64,000 nucleotides of DNA. Origin: Sambucus nigra (Eukaryota > Streptophyta > Magnoliopsida > Dipsacales > Adoxaceae). Below are positions 46,809-58,002 of the stretch, in pieces (position 1 is the stretch's first letter; the number at the start of each line of letters is the position of its first letter). The translations under genes and the position numbers were made by a program. Location of the stretch: the NCBI GenBank assembly GCA_949130495.1, contig OX422213.1:202361660-202425659 (forward strand), given 5' to 3'. The notes under the pieces were generated by a model. The model saw only the letters and a list, made by a program, of their open reading frames with translations. It did no database searches and had not been told where the DNA came from.

Positions 46809-48259
46809 TGATAATACGCAAATATTCCATATTTCATCCGTTAACATACATGTTATTAGCCCCCTCGGGTGTCTTATTCCCTATATTTATGCTCGTTAAC
46901 CAGAGAACCTCGGATTTCTATGTTAACATGATTTTCAGGGGTTAATTGAGCTTTTATAGGTATTTGGATGCTAAGTATGAAGTTTGGACGCATTCCGGTG
47001 AAGTTCCATACGCAATCGCACGTTCAAGGGCAATTTAGTCACTTCATAACTTAGGCACCCAACCCAACATCTACACGGAAGTTGTAGTCCTCCTCGCAAG
47101 CTTCGCGTGGCCGCGAATGATGCGCGATTCCGAGTCCTAAGGAAGAAGTTATGGGATTTTTAGCGGAATGGGACTATTATGAAACCAATGCAGGGCAGTT
47201 TGGCTCACACCTGATTGATCGACCGATCGATCAAAGTCATCGATCGATCGATCCCTCTTTGTTTATCAAATCGTGGGAGACAGTGGGCTGATATTTGATT
47301 GATCAATCGATTGATCAAAGGGATCGATCGATCGATCCCCTGTTTTCTGAGATATTTTCCCTTTTATTTTCTTTCTTCTTTATTTTTCTCCCAACTTTCT
47401 ATATAAGGGATTTTTTTGTAATAAAAATAGATTCAGTTTTAATTCGTTTTAGGGTTAAGAAAGCTTAGGGTTTGGGGTTTTGAGAGATCTTTCTTCATTT
47501 TCCTTTGGGATGACAACCATTTGGGCTTTGTAAGTTGAACTTTCCATTTCCTCTACGATTTATATAGTTGCTCTTGATTATTTCTTGCTTTGTAGATTAG
47601 TTTAATTGTGTTGATTTCTTGCTTTCTTAGTTTAATTGATTTAAATTAGTTCAATTCATGATGTACCCTTAGATAAATAGGGTCGGGATTTCGTTCCGCC
47701 ATTTATGGACCTCGAGCTCCGAAAATTAGGTTTTGTGCAAAATTGCGTCTAATTGAACCCGCGCGAATTAAAGTCGGATTATTATGCGTTTAACTTTCTC
47801 TATCATGAATCTTTAGTGTTTATAGCGATAATACGATTTTAATTCGCGTGCGACCAATTTTCGATTAAATGTTTATTCACGCAACTTTGGCTTAAATTCC
47901 TTATTGCGTGAAGTTTATGATTAATTGAGGATGCTCGATTAAATTGCTCTCGAGCTGGAATTCTGATTAATAGTTGTTTCGATCGTATGGTTTGACATTA
48001 TCCCGATCCTCACTTTACTTTTATTTAGACTTAACTTCTCTTTTTTTTTTATTTACAAGCACACATCACCTTTTACACTTTTATTCCTGAATTAATAAAC
48101 CGATTACGAGATATACTAACACTCCCTGTGGATTCGATACCCGACTTATCGCTATACTTGTATCGCAAGTGTAGTTGTAATTTAGGTTTTTGTATCAACG
48201 CGGTGAAACAGAAAACAACGACCGATGTCTTGACCGACGTCGCGTTTCAGGCGTGATCA
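46809..48259 (+). repeat. Solo LTR of the LARD family (1451 bp)
   Basis: TGATAATACG...GTGATCA, flanked by a perfect ATAGA duplication (46804-46808 and 48260-48264). It shares many blocks with 25934-27413: TTAATTGAGCTTTTATAGGT, CTCCGAAAATTAGG, TTATGCGTTTAACTTT and CCCTGTGGATTCGATACCCG. It holds a cluster of ATCGATCGATC palindromes at 47216-47338. Confidence 0.92.
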
Positions 48260-48394
48260 ATAGACCATAAGGGCCTTAATCAGTTAAATGATGTCACCCT
48301 TATTGAAATCGATTAAAGACTTGCCTCACAAAAAGTTCATCGGTTTTTGATTTAAAATCTATGGTGGGAAGCTTCATCCCATCAATCACATTTT

Positions 48395-49150
48395 CTAAAT
48401 ATTGATTAGCCATGGACCTTTGGAGAAACAATAAAGCCCTCGAGTCTTGCATTTTACTGTTCAACTTAGTAGACCTAGTGAATAAGTTATTTGATAGGTT
48501 TCCACACTAATCGATAGTGCGTTTAAGCCGAATAACGAGGCCTACACATCTAGATTCATCCAGTAACTCCCGTCAAAAGAATGGTCTCACTACTCATGAT
48601 GAAGAACAAGACCCATGAGATATTACGTGAATACACTCGGAGATATTAGAAAACCTACAAAGAGGTAGGGGAATGCTCTGAGCAACTAGTTGTGGACTCA
48701 TTTAAGAACGTCCTCTTAAAAATTTCCATGCTACACTAGTCCCTTACTAAGAAGGAGGCCAACACTATAGATGACCTCATATAAAGATCAAAGAATAATG
48801 CCAAATTGGAGTACGTGGTAGCCAACACCCATCTAATCAATGGTTGGCAAAGGTGAGCAAGAATGGAGAGAAAGAGAAATCCACCCAAAAGGTCACAAAG
48901 TAATAATGAAGGATCCAAGAGTGACGAAAAGTAGACCCATCTAAGTCCCAACATGCCATCAACATTGTGTTCAAAAAACCAATTTATAAAATCTTGAACA
49001 AGATCAAAAATCAATAATATTTCAGGTGGTCGAGGAAAATGGCATTGGACCCATTAAATGAAAACATTGCATGGAGATATTCTTACCAAAAGGAACATGA
49101 GGATAAGATGGATAATTTCAAGGCACTGAAGTCAAGACTATAATATATAT
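48395..49150 (+). pseudogene. Tat-C gag remnant
   Basis: Frameshifted text parallels Tat-A gag: LWRNNKAL, then LTKKEANTIDDLI (about 48750-48785), then NIVFKKPIYKILNKI-like text (48960-49010) and the knuckle region near 49075-49130, where the Cys/His residues are partly lost. Confidence 0.75.
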
Positions 49151-49479
49151 TCCAAGATGGTAATAAAGACGATTGTGGAAAAAAGAAGAACCGAAAGACC
49201 CTTATGGAATGCAACTAAAATCCTGATAACTTACTTAATAATGTTGATATGGGAAATAAGTTCGTGATCATCCATAATGCCTCAAGTGTAAATCACATTT
49301 TGAGCAATGTTGTTCAGATGTAACTGAAGAGGGCCAGTGGGAACATGGAAGCTTTCCAAATTGATTCAGCTAAAACCTCATCTGGCAATCATCGCCGAAC
49401 AGAAGATGTTAACTTCAATAAGCATAAATTTCTCACTAAGGAATACCTTGGCAGAGTAAAAATGATGCATTACTAATCA

Positions 49480-49860
49480 CTTTCAAAATAACGAATTGGG
49501 ATGTGGATATGCTGTAGACTAGGGGAGTTCCTCGGAGGTCATGTATCTAAAGTTATTCAACAATATCAACCTGAAGATGAAGGATCTGAAGGAACTCAAT
49601 ACCCCCTTAGTTGTCGTCATTGGAAAGAAGACGATGCCCCTGGGAAAGGTGGTACTTCCAATATGAACTGAAAACATATTCAAACCACTAGAATTTTTAG
49701 TGGTGGATATTGAATCTCCCTAAAATTCCTTCTTAGGATAATGGTGGATCCATACTTTCAAAATGGTTCCTTCTTCTTACCACCAGAAGATTGAATGCAT
49801 CTTTAAATGAGGGGTAATGAAGATACGGGGAAACCATGCTACTGTTCGATAATGCTTTAT
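49480..49860 (+). pseudogene. Tat-C protease remnant
   Basis: GSSSEVMYLKLF (about 49525-49560) follows a stop that replaces the residue next to the catalytic Asp. KKTMPLGKVVLPI and LEFLVVDIESP are matched by Tat-A at 6290-6190. Confidence 0.8.
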
Positions 49861-50239
49861 AAGTACATCATACTTAAGCAGGACAAGAATGAAAATAAGG
49901 TTATTGAAAAAGAGGTAATCACAGAAGGAGCACCCCCCTTAAAGAACTAAATTATGGGAGAGTAGGGGTGGAATAAATAAGGGTGGCGCCAGCAAATAGG
50001 CTCATGGAGCCACTCCAAGAAGTTATGTTCGATGAGTCTCACCTGAAGAAGAACCTTCTGATCGGAAGCTCCTTCAACGATCAAGAAAAAGAAGAACTTC
50101 CCTCTCTTCTGAAAGAGAACCATGATGTTTTTTCCTAGAAATCGTATGATATGTATGGAATAGATCTCGAGGTAATGTGTCACCATCTTCACATAGATCT
50201 AAAATTTTCACCGATCACATAAAAAATACTGAACAACCC

Positions 50240-50960
50240 TTGAAAAGGTAAAGGTAGTAATGGAGGAAGTGGGGAAAATTCTGAAGGAAGTGTCTATGAA
50301 AGAAGTTAAATTCCTCAAATGGATCTTAAACCCAATCGTAGTCATAAAGATCAATGGAAAATGGAGATTTTACATAGACTTCACCGGCTTAAAGAAGGCT
50401 TGTACCAAATACATCTTTCCTTTGCTAAAGATTGATAATTGGTCGATGCCATAGCTAGCCATGAACGAATGAATTTCTTGTACGCTTATTCAGGATACCA
50501 TCAGATCCCTCTATTCGAATGCAATCAAGAGAAAACGTCCTTCATCACTACCGTTAGTTTATACTATTACACGACTATGCCATTTGGGTTAATAAATGCA
50601 AGAGCAACCATGGAGGTCTGCACAGATGACATGCTCATAGGTCTGCACAGATGACATGCTCATAAATTTAGGTAAAAAGGAGACCATATGACGAACTTAG
50701 ATTAGATGTTCGAGGTCCTCAAGTACTACTTAATGAATCTTACAGCGTCCACTTGCTCTTTTGGAGTCTAGTCGAGGAAATTCCTTGGGTACCTATTCAG
50801 TCAAAGGGGAATTGCATCAAACCCCCACCAGATCAAGGAAATAAATAATATCCATCCACCCAAGACAGATAGAGACGTTCAAAATGAATCTGAGATGTTG
50901 GAAACACTCAACTGCTTTATCTTTAGATCCTCTCAAAAGTTTCGGCCATTATTTCAACTC
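50240..50960 (+). pseudogene. Tat-C reverse transcriptase remnant
   Basis: Shows VKFLKWILNPIVVIKINGKW, then a frame change near 50440, then VDAIASHERMNFLYAYSGYH and TTMPFGLINARAT. The catalytic box reads EVCTDDML (Tyr-Ile changed to Cys-Thr). A 25-bp exact tandem duplication (50615-50639, 50640-50664) copies this box and breaks the frame. Confidence 0.88.
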
Positions 50961-51130
50961 TTAAAGAAGGAGAAGAGATAGACCTAAAATAATAATGCTA
51001 AAAGTCACTTGATTAAATCAAGATCTACCTAAGATGACCACCTTTGATCACGATCCCAAATACGGGTCATATAGTCTACTTGTATCTCGCGATGTCCAGT
51101 TACGCAATAAGTTCAATTTGATATACGATA

Positions 51131-52838
51131 AGGAGGGGAATTGTTTATGAAATTATAAATTATGGCAAGTGCACAAGCTATTATAGGTCGAACTCACAGA
51201 GATTTGATAGATTTTTAAAAAGTAATGATTTTTTCAACTAGACAATAATAATTGTAGAGATGAGATGACAATAATAAACTAAGATAACATGAATAAAAAG
51301 TGAAAATATGAAATATATAACCGAGTGTATGAGAAAAATACAACATGGGATTTATTTATCACTTTTGAACTAATACTACGCAATAATTTAAATTCGTTAT
51401 TCCCAATTTTATAACTCAAATTAAATAGACCCACATCACATTTAATTCGAAAAAGAATAAACTTTTAATTCGTACACAATTTTAACGTCTCTAATTTCAA
51501 ATCGATCAAATCCCTATGTCCTTTGTAAGTTTATTTTTAAATTTTAAAATGTCGTCTTTAAGACTGAGATATTAATTAATTTAATAAAAGCATAACCCAT
51601 CAAAAAGTAGTCACACTTAAAATAAAAAAATATTTTTCAAACAAATCCAAAGGTTTAAAACACAATCTCGTGTCTTTAAATTGATTGTCGACTTTTCAAA
51701 TCTTTTAGAATATGTTGGGAAACAAAATGAATTTAAACTACACACAATATTAATCATACATAGTAAACTTCACCTAGTCGTAGCAAAGAAATTAAACTAG
51801 ATTAATTGAAGATAAAAAATTTGCAAGAATGAACAATAACTTTCATTAATAAATCAAACTTATAAAGTCTGTGTCTAACAAATAATCTTGACAAAATTTC
51901 TCCCATAAAGATACGATCCTTGGACATCATATAAAAACAACTAGCAACAATTATCTCTAAAGTGACTCTCTAAAATTATCTCTCTCAAATTCCCTCTAAA
52001 AAACTAAACCAAAGGGTCCTTTTTATAGGCTAATGAGTGAGGTATTTGGGTTGGGGTGAAACACCATTTAATTAGATGAAATTGAATCGGTAAAAATCCA
52101 AAAATAAATTATTAAAAGATTATTCACGAATTTGGTATTTGAATTAGAAACGGACACTTTTTGACTCACTTTTCATGTAAATGTGATAATGATTTGATTT
52201 GGAATCTAATATTGACGGAACAAAATGATCAGTTGATTAGACATTGGTGCGTGTAGGAGGTGATATGGACTGTTCTTGGAATAATTTGCCACGTGTTGAC
52301 TCCAGAGTGAAATAATCACTAGCTTACTGAGCATCTAGAAGTACTCACACTTGAAATAAAAATGATTTTCAAATATATCCTAAGGTTTAAAACACATTCT
52401 TCTGTCATTTTGAATGAATACCAAATTTTAACTCTTTTAAAAACATATCGGGAAAGAAAACGAAGTAAAAATGCACACAATATTAATCACACATAATAAA
52501 ATTCACCTACATCTTGTAAAAAATTAAGCTAGCATAATTGAGACATAAAAAATTTGAAAAAATGAATAATAACTTTCATTAATAAATCAAACTTACAAAG
52601 GTTATGTTTTAAAAATAATCTTGAAAAAATTTCTCCCAGAAAGATAAAATTCTTGGCCCTCAAATAAAAATAAACTCACAAGATAAACCATTAACAATTG
52701 TCTTTAAAGTGGCTCTCTAAAATTAATAAACCATTAACAATTGTCTTTAAAGTGGCTCTCTAAAATTATCTATACCAAATTTCCTCTAAAAAAATGAGCC
52801 AAATGGTCTTTTTAATGGCTAATGAGTGAGGTACTTGG
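51131..52838. repeat. Non-coding tandem duplication, target of Tat-B
   Basis: No gene. A block at about 51600-52035 recurs at about 52338-52838, offset 734-789 bp. It shares CACACTT-AAATAAAAA, AAGGTTTAAAACACA, TTTCATTAATAAATCAAACTT and GGCTAATGAGTGAGGTA. The second copy contains a 43-bp tandem duplication (52683-52725, 52726-52768) and is cut by Tat-B right after CTTGG. The start (GGCAAGTGCACAAG...GAACTCACAGAGA, 51163-51197) resembles the ends of some plant LTR elements. Confidence 0.75.
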
Positions 52839-53435
52839 TGTTGATGTAAAAAACTAGATTGCTCTAATTATTCAATCACAGATAAATAAATAAGACAAAG
52901 ATTTTTAAAGTGGTTCGGCTAGGAATAAAGCCTACGTCCACTGTTATGTTATTGCTGAGTGTTTGCAGAATTCTTGATTACAAGTTCTCTCAAGAAATTC
53001 CGGTCCCCTTGAATGGGTTTGATACAAGGTATTTATAGCCTTGAGGCTGTACATGAAAGGTTAGATACATTAAATGATATACATATGAAAGGGTAATATA
53101 TTTAATGCAGCGTGTGCGTCAAGAATATAAGCATTCAATGAATATCTGAATTGTTGATTATCTGGCAATTAATGGTACGACCGAGGTGCAGCTCGGACCG
53201 CCATAGCTGCTAGCTGATCAGGAGTTCCTCGGAGAACTAGAGTACCTCGGTGCGCTAGAGTACCTCGGTGCGCTGGAGTTCCTCGGTGTGCTATAGTTCC
53301 TCGGTGTATCCTCGTTGCTCGGAAAGAAGCATGGTTGGTCGGGAAATGAACTTCCTCGCTGCTATCGTGCCACTTAGATTGACACGTGTCTTCGTATTAT
53401 TCGTCCACATCAGCATATTAATTTTGGTATCAACA
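52839..53435 (-). repeat. Tat-B 3' LTR (597 bp)
   Basis: Ends are TGTTGAT...ATCAACA. The inner edge is fixed by the polypurine tract, and the outer edge by comparison with the undisturbed duplicate near 52044. It contains a TATA box, the GTGGTTCGGC...CCTACGTCCAC motif shared with Tat-A, and a short tandem array of CTCGGTGCGCTAGAGTTC-type units (53225-53310). Confidence 0.9.
53029..53038 (-). promoter_or_regulatory. TATA box in Tat-B LTR
   Basis: The minus strand reads CTATAAATAC in a GC-rich neighbourhood, an almost perfect plant TATA box, oriented for LTR transcription. Confidence 0.7.
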
Positions 53436-53448
53436 GAAGCCCCCAATG
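53436..53448 (-). other. Tat-B polypurine tract
   Basis: The minus strand reads CATTGGGGGCTTC, directly before the LTR start TGTTGATACC. Confidence 0.7.
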
Positions 53449-53858
53449 TTTCATATTTCGAACTTTGAGGAGTATGGAACATTCTTTCTCGGTATATGGC
53501 AATATTAAATGACTTTCCTGGGTTTCAGGAACATTGTGTTCAAATCTCCTTCTCATTTCGCGGCTTCCGCCTTTCTTTTGAATTTTTTATAAGCTCTTCG
53601 GTCTCCGTGCAATTTTTGTCCTTTTAGCCGCCGGAAGTTCAGTAGTTTCTTTTTGGTAATCATTTCTTTCGCTGCTTCCCAATGCAAAGTATTTAAACTT
53701 CTTAGGTAACCATACCGTCTTCTACGTTTTCCAATTTTCTGCCTTCAAGCTTTCTATTCTTTCCTTCTCTCTTGTGCGTTCATCTTTTCCTTCGTTAGTT
53801 GTCAGCAGACCTCCTTTCTTCCTGTAAGATCTTTTTCATTTCTTCTCTTTTATTCAGT

Positions 53859-55950
53859 ATGGTTTATATTGTGGAGTCTGTTGAGAAATTTTGTTCTGAT
53901 TTTTCCATTCCTTCATGGGTAACTCTAGAGGTTCTTTCTGAGCCTTTAGATTACTTCCGATTGCCTGAGGGACATTGGTTCCCCAGTCTTTTTATTGCTG
54001 AATGTGGTTTTTCCTTTCCACCAAATCCATTGTGTCTTGAGTTTTGTCAATATTTTGACCTTGTCCCTGCAAAAATAGCCCCCAATTCCTGGAGAATAAT
54101 TAATGGGGTACACAAATTAAATCTAACTCATGGGACTCGTATTGGGATCCCTGAGATTATGTATTGCTATAAGTGGGCCACTCTAGATAATATTTATTAT
54201 TTAAAAACTAGGTTTCTGAATAGGGCTCTTGTAGTTAACCTCCCTGACTCAAATAGAGATTATTTTGAACATGGGTTGGTTATAAAAAATTGGCAATATG
54301 CCCCTTTAGCTGGAAATGAAGTATACAACGGTCCCAGATGTCCCCCATATGGCAATGGGATAGGTTTATTTTTCATTTTATTTTACTTATGAAATTATGC
54401 TTTCATCATGTTTGACAAAATGTATGACTGATATCTCAATATGTATTTATTTGCAGTTGATAGTAAAAGAAGAACTCCAAAAGAATCAGAGGTTAATATC
54501 AAGCATCTGAAACTTATCTGGGGTTTGCACAAGAATATTGCAGACGAACACATCAGGTCTGCCTCATATCTGCTACAGTATAAGAGTTACACAACCTCTT
54601 ATACTGCTCGCCCTGTTGAACCAGCTTCAACTCCGGAAGGTTCATCTTCAGATTCTCATCTTCCTTTAAGTCAAAAGATGGGTAAGAAAAGAGCTCCTCC
54701 CGCTCTCTTTGATGATGTTACTTATGTTGCTGGGGCCAAGAAAAGTAAAACTGATGCCCCAGAGGGGACTAAAAAAGTGGATGCTGGGTCTTCTAAAGCT
54801 GCCGAGAAGCCCCCAGTGGTTCCGAGCAAGAAAACTGCTCCTGTAGATGTAATTACAATTTCCCCGACCAAGACCTCTTTGGTTGAAGGCTCTGATCGCC
54901 CGTTTAAGAGATTGAGGAAATCATCCTCAGTTACTCCGGCTGAAACTGCCTCCTCCTTACCTGCTGGTGCTACTGATGTTCCAAACATCACTCTTCCAAG
55001 TTCTGCAATGAGCTCGGTCGTACCCGAGGTCCATGGTATTGATGAGAGAATTCCTAGGGATATGCTGACATCCTTAGCTGCTCGTCACCTTGCTTCAGTA
55101 AATTTCTTATACTTCTGATTTTTCTTTCTTTCTCTGAAAGCTTGCATTTTGTGTTGACTCTATTTTTCTCATCTTTCAGTTGGTGAACTGTTTTAATAAT
55201 ATTGTGAAGAAGGATGAAGCTATCAAAGCTTCAAGCTCCTCATCAGGCGTAGAGGATGCTCTGTTGGGTTTGACCCAGTCTTTAAAGGAATCTCGTCAAC
55301 AGTATGTTGACGAAAAAGCTGTTTGGGAGAAGAAATTAGCTGTGGCTGAAGCTGAGAAGGTGAAAATGGCTGAAACCTCCAAGAATTTGGAGGAGAAAGT
55401 AAAAGGTTTAGAGGTTAAACATCAGGAATATGATGGCCAGCTGAAAAAGGCAGAGGAAGATTTATCTACCCTGCGAGATATCAAGGTCAAAAAAGAGGAA
55501 TTGGAGGTGAAACTCTCCTCGGAGAAGTTGAGGAGAAAAGTCGCAATCAAGAAACATTTCAGTGCTGGTTGGGAGAAAGGATGGGAGAGAGGGATAGCTG
55601 CAATGACATCCCAAGACCAATATGGGAAGTTAAAATACTTCCACGATGGCTGGGTAGCTGCTCTGCAAGAGCTGAAGGTCCAAGACGATTCTGAGCTATT
55701 CCAACAACATCTCCCTGGTTCTCCTCCACCAATTGTGGAAGAAGAAGAAGATGAGCCTTCTTCAGATGAGTCTTCTATGGCTATGGGTGACCCAGTCTCT
55801 GCTTCTCAACCCTCTATCAACGAGGACGTTTCTTCCATGCCTCCTCCTCCCTAGAAGATTCCTGCTGATCAAACCGTTGTTACCATCGAGCAACCGAGCT
55901 CCTCGTCCCAGCCTCCCGAGAAAGTCTTGGGGGACAAGGAAAAGGTGTGA
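53859..55950 (+). pseudogene. Tat-B antisense aORF, three exons, gypsy-type transposon N-terminal domain plus coiled coil
   Basis: ATG at 53859; exons 53859-54363, 54457-55097 and 55180-55950. Introns of 93 and 82 bp have GT...TTTGCAG and GT...CTTTCAG borders in matching phases (1 and 0). The N-terminal 170 residues resemble the 'putative gypsy type transposon' domain (Pfam Transposase_28 as I recall it): HWFPSLFIAECGFSFPPNP and APNSWRIINGVH. Exon 2 is Ser/Pro/Lys-rich with nuclear-signal-like KKRAPP, AKKSK and KRLRK. Exon 3 is a long Lys/Glu coiled coil ending in AGWEKGWERG and FHDGWVAAL, then an acidic tail. A single TAG at 55852-55854 interrupts; the same frame runs 32 more codons to TGA 55948-55950. 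It lies opposite to and converges with pol. Function is unknown. Confidence 0.78.
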
Positions 55951-56098
55951 AGTTGTTCGGTATCATTTCTATATTTCCTTACTTGTAATCGAACAATGTA
56001 ACTTTTTGATGATCTAATAAAATACATCTTCGTTTCTCTTCTTTGTTGATACTCTGTCTGCTCTTATTTATTAATTCCTGCTTCCTCTTCTTTATTAG
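55951..56098 (+). other. Spacer with AATAAA between the two antisense ORFs
   Basis: Contains AATAAA (56016-56021) in a T-rich setting, compatible with a 3' end of the aORF. It could instead be an intron: donor AAAG/GTGTGA at 55945 and acceptor TTTATTAG ending 56098 would join the two ORFs in phase 0. Confidence 0.5.
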
Positions 56099-56110
56099 TT
56101 TTTGGCCAGA

Positions 56111-57430
56111 ATGGAATTGATATTTGCTCCTGATACTGAGTTGATGCGACAATGCAATGGATATTATAAAGTTGGTCATACAGACCTAAGTGTATCAGAG
56201 ATTGTCGACATCCTTGGTCACGATGCCTCAGAACAAGCAGTTGAGGCTTACCGGTATCTGAAGGATTTGCTTGATAGATCTGTGGCCAATAATGTGGCGT
56301 ATTACGAACTGATCGAGGAACTTCATGGTTCCATAGAGGATCTTCAAAATCAACACAATGTAACAATGGCCTCATTGCACGAGGATTATGAAAATAGATA
56401 TCAGCAACTCTCTTCTGAAACAGGCCATAAGAAGATCATTGCTGGATACGATATTAGGGAAAGGACCTTAAAAGGTGAAGTTGAAGCTTGCAGGCAGATT
56501 GCCGAGATCCTGGAACAAGAAAATAACAATTTACAGAAAAAGTTGGCTCAATATGAATCTGCAGCATCATCTTCCACTGCTCTAGTGCCCGTTACTGATG
56601 AAGGTTTCTCTTTCTTAGAGGTCGAAAATGCCAAATTAAGGCAAGAGCTGGATGATTTAAGAAGATCTGCTGTTTCTGGGAACGCTCATGGACGAGGAAG
56701 AGGTTCTCGGGGACGAGGAAGAATTGCCGAGGAGTAAAGTTCTCCAGTTGCTTCTCGGAGCCGATCAAGAGTTATTAGTCGCAACGTTGAAGAGGCTCGT
56801 ACCCAATCTACTTTGGAAACTCAAGCATTCCAGTTAAGCGTCAAAGATCGGGCCCTATCAGAAATGTCCAAGAAGAATCTATCCTTGGAAGATCAACTTA
56901 CAGCGATGAAATCTGCTCTGCATAATAAGGATCTTTTTGCCAAAAGCCTTCATGAACAATTGGATAGATTAACCTTCCAATTTCATAAACAGCCAAGGTA
57001 ATTCTGGATGGCAGGATACAATGAAGCCCTTGTTCACCTGGATGCTCGTATTGAACATGCCAACAATGAGGGTTACAAGCAAGGATGGTTGAACGCACTG
57101 GGTGTGTTAAAATTGGAGCAGGGGCATTATTTATGGGATTATCATGCTCCATCATTATTAGACTTGCCTGTACCACCTTTCAAATTGGACATGGCATGGA
57201 TCCCAGCTCGTTCCATTCCTCGTAGCTTGATTTCAAAGTACCTTGGTGATTACAGCCTTCATTCTCAGGTTGAATTGTCTCGTCCTGAGCATCTCTTGGA
57301 TACACCTTCTGTAATGAACGTTAGAATGCTCAGGGATGTTAATTTCATTAATTCTCCTCTTTGCCTAGAGGATCCTCCTGCTGGCGAGGAACCTGTTTCA
57401 AAAAATAAAGGAAAGAAACCAATAGAATAG
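56111..57430 (+). pseudogene. Tat-B second antisense ORF: coiled coils plus GYxQGW / W-IP module
   Basis: One frame from ATG 56111 to TAG 57428-57430, interrupted by TAA 56735-56737 and TAA 56999-57001. Order: an alpha-helical N-terminus (SEIVDILGHDASEQAVEAYR), a coiled coil to about 56680, a Gly/Arg-rich GRGRGSRGRGR stretch like an RNA-binding RGG box (56690-56725), an Arg/Ser patch (SRSRSR), and a second coiled coil (SEMSKKNLSLEDQLTAMKSA). A conserved C-terminal module has GYKQGWLNAL and MAWIPARSIPRSLI. The same order and end motif occur in Tat-A at 1081-2019. I know no named domain. The RGG and SR patches suggest nucleic-acid contact (inference). Confidence 0.7.
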
Positions 57431-58002
57431 GTTTTCAATGTAACAGTTAGTACATTTATGTAACTTGTAATTTATTCTAGATTTTTAATGAAAAGACTTT
57501 CATTTTCTGTTTGCCAATTTTGCTATTGTCTTGTGTTTATCAAACACCTTTATATTTGTGCATATGTATCTATGTATTTGTTAAAAAGATAACAATATCG
57601 CGCTGTTCATCAACCAACTTAATAATAAAAATTTACAAGTATCAAGGTTGATCAATCACTTAATAATAATAAAGTAATGAATATAAATTGTTCAAACTGT
57701 TTCCAACCAACCAAGGTGGATAAATAATGTTTGTCGACCAACTACAGTTGATGGGTTTTTATCCCCGACCAGCTATACTTGGTTCAATTTCGAATATAAA
57801 AATGCGTCCGACCAACTAAGATCAATAATTTGTCCTCGTCGACCAACTACAGTTATTGGGTCTTTATCCCCGACCAACTATACTTGGTGTATTTTTGAAT
57901 ATTTTGTTCTTCAAAGAACTTTTTGTAATTTCGACCAACATAAGTTGTAATGTGAGAATATATTTTTATTTTACCAACCGTAGTTGATCATGCTGGTGTA
58001 CA
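57431..58002. other. Non-coding zone with inverted-repeat-rich units
   Basis: 3' untranslated region of the second ORF, then a stretch of GACCAACTACAGTTG-type imperfect palindromes. A longer block (CGACCAACTACAGTTGATGG ... CCCCGACCAGCTATACTTGG, 57737-57781) is repeated at 57839-57885. The motif family ACCAACC/GGTTGGT recurs inside pol at 60250-60335. Confidence 0.7.

Larger units (their letters stand above)
48265..51130 (+). mobile_element. Tat-C: decayed Tat-lineage gag-pol on the plus strand
   Basis: Scattered gag, protease and reverse-transcriptase text closely resembles Tat-A, in order and on the plus strand. No LTR, RNase H or integrase is attached, so it is a fragment. Its start is masked by the solo LTR that ends at 48259. 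Confidence 0.85.

Noticed and set aside
47216..47338. GATC cluster as a bacterial origin or methylation site
   Set aside because: The context is a plant solo LTR with clear boundaries; no bacterial sequence is nearby.
53824..53857. GTAAGAT...TTATTCAG just before the aORF start looks like an intron
   Set aside because: It would be only 34 bp, shorter than plant introns, and the ATG directly follows, so no splicing is needed.
54722..54991. 89-codon minus-strand frame inside the aORF
   Set aside because: Low-complexity antisense of the Ser/Pro/Lys-rich exon 2; no motif.
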